From Lepus europaeus (Eukaryota > Chordata > Mammalia > Lagomorpha > Leporidae), in assembly GCF_033115175.1 (NCBI RefSeq), contig NC_084827.1, positions 147,863,701 to 147,927,700 on the forward strand: 64,000 nt of DNA. The letters are read 5' to 3'. The position numbers and the translations under genes were made by a program. Shown piece by piece: positions 55,901-64,000 of this stretch (positions are counted from its first letter, which is position 1; every line of letters starts with the position of its first letter). The notes under the pieces are model-generated. The model had not been told where the DNA came from. It saw nothing but the letters and a program-made list of their open reading frames with translations, and made no database searches.

Positions 55901-58000
55901 ATCAGAAAGATGTCTGATTGTGTAAGATGCTGTAAAAAGAGAACCAAAAATATTGTGACTCAAAAAATTAGGTCATTTCCATTTCAGACCAAAAACAGGT
56001 AAGTGGGAAGCTCACAATAGGCAGCTCTGCTCATGAAGATCAAACAGAGACCCATGTCCCTTCTATCTCACTGCTCTGCCATCAGTTATAAGTACTTTCC
56101 TTGCCTTGTAGTTGAAGCTATCCTACCAACACATCTACATTCCAGTTAGCTACAAGGGGAAAGAAAAAAGTAGCCAGCTGATGTATTTATCACTAGTAGA
56201 ATGGTGCACATCACTTCTGGCATTTTGCTTTACAATTCTAATGGCAAGAACTCAGGTGTTTGACCCTCAGTGATCATAGGGGAGGCTGGAAAATGTAGTC
56301 TCTAGTTGGATGGCCATGTATTCTTCTGAAATTCAGGGGGGTGAGGAGTTCTATTTCTACAGGGAAGAAGAGAGAAGGGGTACTGAAGCTGTAGCCCCTG
56401 GCATAGTTTTGGGCCAGAAGGTATAAAAGCCACAGTTATAAATTTGGCAACTACAATTCTAAGAAGTTAGATGCTCTGAGGAAGCCCTCAGATAAGACAA
56501 GATGGTGGTTATCAATGCCAAGTACATGGGTCCTGGAAAGAGCATATTAGTAAATCTCCATAAAGAAGGTACTGAGACAGTATTAAACATGAAAGAAATT
56601 ATTAGGGGAAATGTCAATGAGAGAAGATGACAAGGGGTCAGGAGAGGCTGGGAGAGAAGATCTAACACTGAGTGAAGGAGAAAAGGAAGAAGATGTTGGT
56701 TCTAAGCATTTTGGATTGCAGTGAAGTTCTAAGGAAAGTTTTAAAGGATCGTCAGAAAGTTAATTCTCATGCAAAGTTTGCCAACCAGAAGAGACCTACA
56801 TCTTCAATGTCTTACATTAAAAATTTATTGCCCACATCTTGTAAGTCTCCGTCATTAGCTGGGAGAAATCCGTGTGGATATGGCCTCAGTGTGAAGGTGG
56901 TGATCAACTTCAGAGAACAGCATAGGTCAATAGGAGCCACAGGCCAAGTGTACTGTCTGCATTTGGAGAGCTGAGAGCTACATCATGTCTGCCACAAAGA
57001 GAGCCATTTTTCCTTCCTCTCCCCCCCACCCATTTCTCCCCTTTTCTTTCAAGGAAAAAAAAAGGTTTTCAGATATACTGATATATTCAAATTTAGTAGT
57101 TGGTAAATGGAAGAGATAGAATTGAGTACACAATCTTTAAATAAATCAATATACACAGTGCCTGCTAAGCTTACTGGTAACACACAGTACATCTTTTTCA
57201 AAGGTCAAATAAAGATGGTTGGATAAACACAATCATATATGATGTTTCCAATTTAAGAAGTAAGAAAAATCTCTTCCTCAGGCTGCCTGCAGGGGCAAGA
57301 ATAAGTACCAGGGCCCCTGATCTTGAAAGTGAGGATGAGCTAATCATTTTCCCAGAATCCCTATAGGTCCTATCCAAAGCAGGTTTGGGGGACAAAGCCA
57401 CTAGGTGAAGCTCTGAGTCTTGGATCAGTATTTTCTCCTTTATAGGCTTCCCTTGAACCCAAAATCCTTCTTAAAATGAGTTTCCTTCAGATATTGGACA
57501 GTGAAGATATCTGTCAGAATTAAAGATGAATTCTTTTATTCCCATGAAGTAGGTGAGGCACAACCCAACCTATGCCTCTGTGTGCATTGGAAAAAGTGCC
57601 CCCCCCCCCCACCGGGTCAGAAGCAGAAGCTCTGGGTACAAGGGTTGTCGAGCAGAATGCAAACCGTGTTTCAACTTCTACTCATCCTTTCACTCAGTTG
57701 TGCAGGGAACAACCATACACACTAGCCCTGCTCGGGGACCTGTGACCATCAGGCTTAGAAGTCAAAATAACCCCTAGACTCTTAACATGGAAACTAAGAA
57801 ATGCTTAAATCATGGAAACATTCAGGGCCATTGCCCTCTGACCCTCTGATCCTCTCGTTCTGTACCCTGTTTGGCCCTTTTCTTCCTGGACTCCTCTAGG
57901 GTCTACCTCATGTATCCCAGTTTCCGTTCCTGCCCCTACTTCCTGGTTGGCTAGTGACTGACATGTCTTTCTGGTCCTCAAACATGTTTTCAATCTTTAT
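55901..58000. other. Unannotated intergenic stretch
   Basis: Contains a C12 run near 57600 and a C/T-rich patch at 57012-57050. No SINE, L1 or gene recognised. Confidence 0.4.
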
Positions 58001-58480
58001 TTAATGTATTTAACTGAGCAACAACTAGGGTTTGGGAATGGGAGGTGAATAGGAGGGGAACACAATTCAGGTCCTGTTTTCAGGAGCTGAGTCCAGCAAA
58101 GGATCTGCTAAAACAGAAGTTTAGTTATACAAAAAGTATGGAGAAAGGGCATGTCATTATGGCTGAGTGAGTCATGGGTGGTTTCAGTGAAGGTTAAATA
58201 TGTGTCAACTAGGTTTGGAAATGAGATAAAAATGCGCAAAGGCCCTGAGGAATGGAAAGCTGTATGCATTAAAAGAGCTTGAATGACGAAAGTTCATGCT
58301 ATGTGCAACAGCAAAGATGGGAGAGAAGGCTGGAGAGGAAGCAGCAAGGTCATGAAGGGATCTGATGCATTTGGATCTTGTTCTAAAGGTACTGGGTATC
58401 CACTGAAGAGCTTTCAGTAGGAGAGGCCATGGTGTATTTGTGTTTTAGACTTCTACTTCAGCCTGCTTGGGCTGAATCCT
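58001..58480. repeat. Ancient repeat-like segment, family uncertain
   Basis: Phrases such as 'aaggtcatgaagggatctgatgc' and 'gtatccactgaagagctttcagtaggagagg' match a common old mammalian interspersed repeat pattern. I cannot name the family with confidence. Confidence 0.3.
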
Positions 58481-58799
58481 TTACTACTTTTGCCATCTGG
58501 TGTCACATAACATATTTTGAGAGAAGATAAAAATAGCTGAAATGAGAATTAGGGGACTCAGAAATAGGAGACAATTTTGATCCTGAGGGAGGATTGCCTG
58601 TCCCTGAATATATTGGCTTCTGATGAGCTGATTCTTTAGGCCATTTAGTCTAAGCCTAAGTAACAGTGGATCCATTGCTAAAAATTGTCTTCTTCTCCCA
58701 TGGGTTTTAAATTAGTTTGTTCAATTTTCTCAATTTCAAAAGAGCCTTGCCCAGCAGTACATATTGTTGGACCAAGGACACTTTAACTTGCATAGGTTT

Positions 58800-59010
58800 T
58801 TATTGTTTCCAAAATTCTTTAATATAGATTAACTCATATGATCCTTACAGAAATGTTGTGAGGTCATCAGTAGCAAATGTCACCTACCCTTGTTTGACAC
58901 GTAAAGAAACAGAAAAATGGTTACGTGATATGCCCAAGGTTACAACCCAGAAACAAACAGAAACTCAAAAATAGTTCTTTTGACTATAAGTCCAATGCTT
59001 TGGCCACTGT
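58800..59010 (+). repeat. MIR-like ancient SINE remnant
   Basis: 'taactcatatgatccttacag', 'gtaaagaaacagaaaaatgg', 'tatgcccaaggttacaacccag', 'aagtccaatgctttggccact' follow MIR order through its 3' end. Confidence 0.65.
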
Positions 59011-59084
59011 AGAAAGTCACCTCAAAATTATTTATTTATGTTCTAATTTACTCCACTTTAAACTTGAAGCTTTCTTTAGAAAAA

Positions 59085-59405
59085 TTTTTTTTAAGATTTT
59101 TTATTTATTTGAAAAGCAGAGTTATAGAGAGGCAGAGGCAGAGAGAGAGAAGTTCTCCATCTGCTGGTTCACTCCCCAAATGGCCACAATGGCTGGAGCT
59201 GGGCCGATCCAAAACCAGGAGCCAAGAGCTTCTGGGTTTCCCACGCAAGTACAGGGGCTCAAGCACTAAGTCCATCTTCTACTGCTTTCCTAGGCCATAG
59301 CAGAGAACTGGATCGGAAGTAGAGCAGCCAGATCTTGAACCAGTGCCCATATGGGATGCTGGCATCACAGATGGTGGCTTTACCTGCTACACCACAGTGA
59401 GGCCC
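59085..59405 (-). mobile_element. C-repeat SINE, reverse
   Basis: 'ttaagattttttatttatttgaaaagcag' tail side, GA-rich part, core, 'gccatagcagagaactggatcgg', head ending 'accacagtgaggccc'. Confidence 0.92.
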
Positions 59406-59434
59406 CAGAAATATTTTCAACCAGGAACAACAAG

Positions 59435-59712
59435 GATGGGCATTTGGGCTAGTGGTTAATGTGCTGCTTGGGACACCCATGTCCCATACTGGAATGCCTG
59501 GGTTTGAGTCTTGGCTCTGCTCCTGTTCCAGCTTCCTGTTCCAGTGTGCTGTGAGGGGCAGCAGATGATGGTTCAAGTACTTGGATCCCTGGCTTTGACG
59601 GGACTCAGTCCCCACTGCTGAAGGCATCTGGGAAGTGAACCAGATGGTAGAAGATCTCTGTCTGTCTCTGCCTCTCTCTGCCTTTCAAATAAAAAAAAAT
59701 TAAAAATAATGC
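59435..59712 (+). mobile_element. Old C-repeat SINE
   Basis: 'gatgggcatttgggctagtgg' head, 'cccatactggaatgcctggg', 'ggcagcagatgatggttcaag', 'gggaagtgaaccag', 'tttcaaataaaaaaaaa'. Oldest-type subfamily, as at 43884. A middle part ('cccatgtgggagacc' region) is missing. Confidence 0.85.
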
Positions 59713-60367
59713 AAAGTAACATATAGATTAAAAAAACAAGACAAAAAGAAAACAAAAAACAAAATACTAGCCTGCCATAGATTCCTACTTAGTAGCAAAA
59801 CTTAGTCAACAAATTGAGTTCTAAGCAGCTAAAAAAGGGAAAATAGGATTTGTATTGTGAATATGGAAAAGACATGAGCTATTTCAAGGAAAGCAAATCT
59901 TTCCTTAGCACTCAGATATATTTTTTCTCATAGTTCCCTTGTGTTGAGGGCAGCGAGTGATGTGGTTTATGTAGTCTTCAAAAACATTCCTGCCAAGAGG
60001 GCAGAAATGAGGATGAAGGTAATTTCTTCTAGATGCTTCCAAGGAATATGAAGAACAAAAACCAACCCTGCTTTTTATAATCTTGATCATTTGTGCCATT
60101 TTTGGCACAGTAAGTATATTGGTATTAGTTTTCAAAGATGAATATGTAAGAAAATAAAGAAAAGAGAAATTACTGCCTATAGGAGTAGGTTTATGTGGAG
60201 GTTACTAAAGTTTTTCCTCTTGGGAAAATCTATGCAAATTTCCTCAATTTTTCAAAGCTGGGCTTGACTGGTCCCTTCCTGGAGTGTGTGCCTAACACAA
60301 AACTCAATACCAAAGAAATCCATGCTATGCCATTAACCACTGTACCCCAGAGGATAAAGATAGCATG
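59713..60367. other. Unannotated AT-rich stretch
   Basis: Nothing recognisable. Confidence 0.4.
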
Positions 60368-61105
60368 TTTTATTTATTTTTTAAACTTTCATTTAATAAA
60401 TATAAATATACAAAGTAGAACTTTTGAATTATAGCAGCTTTTCCCACCCAATAACCTCCCTCCAACCCTCAACCATCCCATCTCCCACTCCCTCTCCTAT
60501 CCCATTCTTCATCAAGATTCATTTTCAATTATCTTTATATACAGAGGATCAACTTAGTATATACTAAGTAAAGATTTCAACAGACTGCACCCACAAGGAC
60601 ACACAAAGTATAGAGTACTGTTTGGGTAGTAGTTTTACCATTAATTCACATAGTACAACACATTAAGGACAGAGGTCCTACATGGGGAGCAGGTGCACAG
60701 TGACTCCCGTTGTTAACTATTGACACTCTTATTTATGACGTCAGTAGTCACCCAAGGCTCTTGTCATGAGCTGCCAACGCTATGGAAGCCTCTTGAGTTC
60801 ACAAACTCTGATCTTGTTTAGACAAGGCCATAGTCAAAGTGAAAGTTCTCTCCTCTCTTCAGAGAAAGATACTGCCTTCTTTGATGGCCCGTTCTTTCCG
60901 CTGGGATCTCACTCACAGAGATCTTTCATTTAGGTCATTTTTTTTTTTTTTTTTGCCAGAGTGTCTTGGCTTACCATGCCTGCGAAACTCTCATGGGCTT
61001 TTTAGCCAGATCCGAATGCCTTAAGGGCTGATTCTGAGGCCAGAGTGCTGTTTAGCGCATTTGCCATTCTAAGAGTCTGATAGCACATTTTATGAAGATA
61101 AGATT
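60368..61105 (-). mobile_element. Lagomorph-type L1 3' end, truncated
   Basis: The plus strand reads T-rich 3' end, 'aaactttcatttaataaat', a C-rich tract (60440-60510), 'catcaagattcattttcaatt', 'tgacactcttatttatgacg', 'tttagccagatccgaatgcc'. The first ~450 bases parallel the next element at 61505, then the two diverge, so they are related but distinct 3' UTR types. Confidence 0.8.
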
Positions 61106-61504
61106 CCACTGCAAATTCTCTCAAGGGTACAGAGCAATGCTCTCCGCAAAATTATCAACTGGCTACAACTGCAGCCATTAACACATTGCATTTTGCTCCT
61201 TAACTCTCATCTGAAAGAAGTTGGTTTAATGTGTCTTGTCTTGTCCAGAAAGACATCACTGGTGCATATGCTCATTCAAAGAGCTACTACCAGAGATGCT
61301 GGAAGGAAAGACAGATAGAAAGGATCAGCATTTGGTGTTGCAAACCTCAGAGCTGAGATACCTTCTACTTTATTTTCATGGGGCCATTGGTTCAGCTCTG
61401 CTTGATCAACTCAGAGGACTTAGATTTCCTTCCATACATCCTTTGCTCCCACTGTTCCTCTTCACAGACAATGTCTGTAGTGGAAGGAGATTTTCCAAGC
61501 ATTC
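61106..61504. other. Unannotated spacer between two L1 ends
   Basis: No repeat recognised; the 98-codon frame at 61236-61532 runs into L1 tail and lacks a domain. Confidence 0.4.
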
Positions 61505-64000
61505 TTCTTTTTTTTTTTTAACTTTTATTTAATGAATATAAATTTCCAGTGTACAGCTTATGGATTACAATGACTTCCCCCTCCCATAACTTCCCTCCCA
61601 CCCACAACCCTCCCCTCTCCCGCTCCCTCTCCCCTTCCATTCACATCAAGATTCATTTTCAATTCTCTTTATATACAGAAGATCAATTTAGTATAAAGAT
61701 TTCAACAGTTTGCACCCACATAGAAACACAAAGTGAAACATACTGTTTGAGTACTAGTTATAGCATTAAATCAAAATGTACAGCACATTAAGGACAGAGA
61801 TCCCACATGAGGAGCAAGTGCACAGTGGCTCTTGTTGTTGACCCAACAAATTGACACTCTAGTTTATGGCGCCAGTAACCACCCTAGGCTCTTGTCATGA
61901 GTTGCCAAGGCTATGGAAGCCTTCCAAGTTTGCCGACTCTGATCATATTTAGACAAGGTCATAAAAGACAGAGTGAGGATAGTAACCAATGATCCTAAGA
62001 GTGGCATTTACCAGGTTTGAACAGTTATACAGCATTAAGTGGGGAAGAGGACCATCAGTACACACAGGTTGGGAGTAGAGCCATTGGTGGTAGAGTAGAG
62101 GTTATGATTACAAAGGAATGAGGCCCAAGTATGCTAGACAGGGCCTAGAACAAAGGACAGAGTCATTATTAGAGGAGCTAAGAAAGGTGCTGTCTAAGCT
62201 ACAATTAAGTTTTCTGATTGAGAGGCAAATAGAACCTGATAGAAGGGGCTTGATAATAATCTGGTGGGCTTTAGGCCTTGTAAATTCAGAGGCCCAGACC
62301 TATCTATCTCTTCACATGGGGTATATCCTAAGGGAGGTGTGAACCTCCTAGGGGAAGGCACTCTGTTGACTTTCATTACTTGGCTGGCCTGGGAGGAGAG
62401 CTGGCCAGGTAAAGGCAGGGGGCATCTCTAACAAGAAATTTACAGTTCTGCCTGCAATGTTGCTGACCCTACTTGACCATACCCTCAGCTGCCGTGGTCA
62501 CTTTGGAAGTTGGGCTGAGTGAAGGGCTTTTCAGCTTAGAGCCAATAAGATCTGTGGCTCTGACCTGGGCATCCTTCGACTCCAGGGCAGGTCCATTTCC
62601 AGTGATCCAACTCTTGGCAGAGCTGCCAGGGCTCTTCACAAGCTGACTTCTGCTGAAGCCCATGCTTACCACATTGAAAGCCACTGCAGTGGACTGGCCT
62701 GTTGGGTCTCCTTGAGGGCAGATCACTGTACAGATCAGCCATTAATAGGCCTGCCACCCATTGCTTCTGATGCCTAGCTTTCTTTTCCTCCTGGTTTGTG
62801 TTAAAGCAGGCCAGAGGATGCAAGTCAAGGGAGTGCCTGTATCCCATCTCTAATCTTCAGTGGCCTGAACTACAAGTCTATAGTCACAGGCATGTTCTGT
62901 AGAAGTTTTTCTAAGGTAGACAATGCCCATGAGGAAAATTATATTCTCACTTTAAAACTTTCTTTCCCTTTGGTCTGAAAGGGAGGTTTTTTCTACTTAC
63001 TGTATACTTCGCTGATGGCGAAGTGAATCTAGCTATGAGATTATTATTTAAGTTCTTATTTTGGCTATGCTATTACAGAAAAATGTTAGCCATCTCTTTT
63101 ATAAGGTCTAAAGATTAAATTGTGCGTCCTACAGATTCCTTCATAATAGAATTAGTTTCCTACCTTGAAGAGAATAGAGAAATGAAAGAATAAGTTGGGC
63201 TTAGAATAGAGAAATGAGGGAGCAAGTCCTAGATCGCTTGCTGACAATAGCAATATTACCTGAATACTTAGCAAACCGTTTCAACCATTAGATTACAACT
63301 TAAGAAAACATTTACCAGAAGGTCCAATGCCTTCTATAAATTTTAAGAATCATGTATTTGAAAACACCTCTTAAATATCTAACATGGTGTAGTTTGTTTA
63401 GCCAGTAAACTTAAGCACAACCATCTAAAATGTTTTTAGTTTCTTTCTACCAACAAGTTTAAAACATATGATACACAGATTCAGGTCACACGAATTAAAA
63501 TGTATCTTTGATTGATTTTAGCAGCTTAAATTTATGGACAATCTTATCTATAAGCCATTTAAAATAAAACTCTTAATAAAATTTCCTATGTGGACATACA
63601 ATATGTACACACATATAACATAGCATAATAGACCAATATAGCAATTCTAATAATAGCTTTTAAAATCTTTAACTCTTTTTGTAGATTGCCAATTGATTTG
63701 AATTGCTTTTTGTTTTTAGATTACTTTAACACATTGCTTTAACAGAGCATCAGAGTTTAATTCTATGACAAAGAGAAATTTTGCTTTCTGTGATTTTTTG
63801 CTGTGAGGTTTCCTTCCTTTACCTTCTTTCATATTGGTGACCATGTTTCTGTGTTTCTGTGTGTAACACATCTTTAAGCATCTTTTGCAGGGCAGGATGA
63901 GTGGCAACAAATTCTTTCAGTTTCTGTTTGCTATGAAAAGTCTTAATTTCACCTTCATTCAGAAATGAGAGCTTTGCAGGATATAATATTCTGGGCTGGC
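61505..64000 (-). mobile_element. Lagomorph-type L1 3' UTR, runs off the window
   Basis: A T12-type tail complement at 61508-61520 is followed by 'aacttttatttaatgaatataaatttcc'. A polypyrimidine tract (61573-61640) is G-rich on the element strand. A long 3' UTR follows. The last ~300 bases ('ttcagtttctgtttgctatgaaaagtc', 'gcaggatataatattctgggctggc') match the long noncoding region common to several mammalian L1 3' parts. The poly(A) end is clean, suggesting a relatively young copy. Its 5' part, including ORF2, lies beyond 64000 and cannot be judged. Confidence 0.75.

Overview
This is nuclear DNA from a lagomorph, most likely rabbit (Oryctolagus) or a close relative. The diagnostic signal is about thirty copies of the tRNA-headed, lagomorph-specific C-repeat SINE: a head ending in GGTTCRAGTCC-like box B, a middle with 'gatggcccaagtccttgg', a CT-rich stretch, and an 'aaataaataaa' tail. 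Lagomorph-type L1 3' ends, degraded mammalian L1s, MIR-like remnants and many microsatellites fit the same reading. No multi-exon host gene, rRNA, tRNA gene, CRISPR array or operon is recognisable. Nearly all open frames are short shadows inside repeats.

The one convincing protein-coding sequence is a processed retrocopy of YBX1 (Y-box binding protein 1, YB-1) on the minus strand at 39105-40611. It has no introns and carries 5' UTR, a complete 319-codon reading frame (39514-40473), 3' UTR with AATAAA, and a short poly(A). A perfect 14-bp target-site duplication (TTAGATTGTTTTTT) flanks it. It sits inside the 3' end of an older L1 at a TT/AAAA-type site. The frame keeps the whole cold-shock domain and the alternating basic/acidic C-terminal domain.

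Layout: 1-1320 is single-copy-like sequence with a doubtful Ig-like fragment. 1.5-16 kb has scattered SINEs, two L1 3' fragments, a GC-rich segment (10.1-11.1 kb) and microsatellites. 16.7-22.2 kb has SINEs, a CTCF-type motif, conserved-looking noncoding blocks, a Z-DNA-like tract, and a striking 75-bp perfect duplication (18346-18420 = 19787-19861) whose second copy interrupts a SINE. 22.3-24.5 kb is an L1 with a 5' inversion (twin-priming structure). 26.8-38.3 kb is dense in SINEs, including one SINE inside another, with several L1 fragments and a hairpin MITE-like element. 36.4-41.2 kb is L1 sequence hosting SINEs and the YBX1 retrocopy. 44.7-45.5 kb is a decayed hAT-type transposase. 45.5-48.5 kb is L1 debris. 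48.5-58.9 kb is SINE-poor, with MIR-like remnants and several conserved-looking blocks that could be enhancers. 59-64 kb holds two SINEs and two lagomorph L1 3' ends in the same orientation, the second running off the window.

The features do not work together as a pathway. This reads as intergenic or intronic DNA shaped by L1 activity, which also supplied the machinery for the SINEs and the YBX1 retrocopy. Repeat and regulatory calls rest on remembered consensus patterns and visual comparison. No alignment or database search was run.
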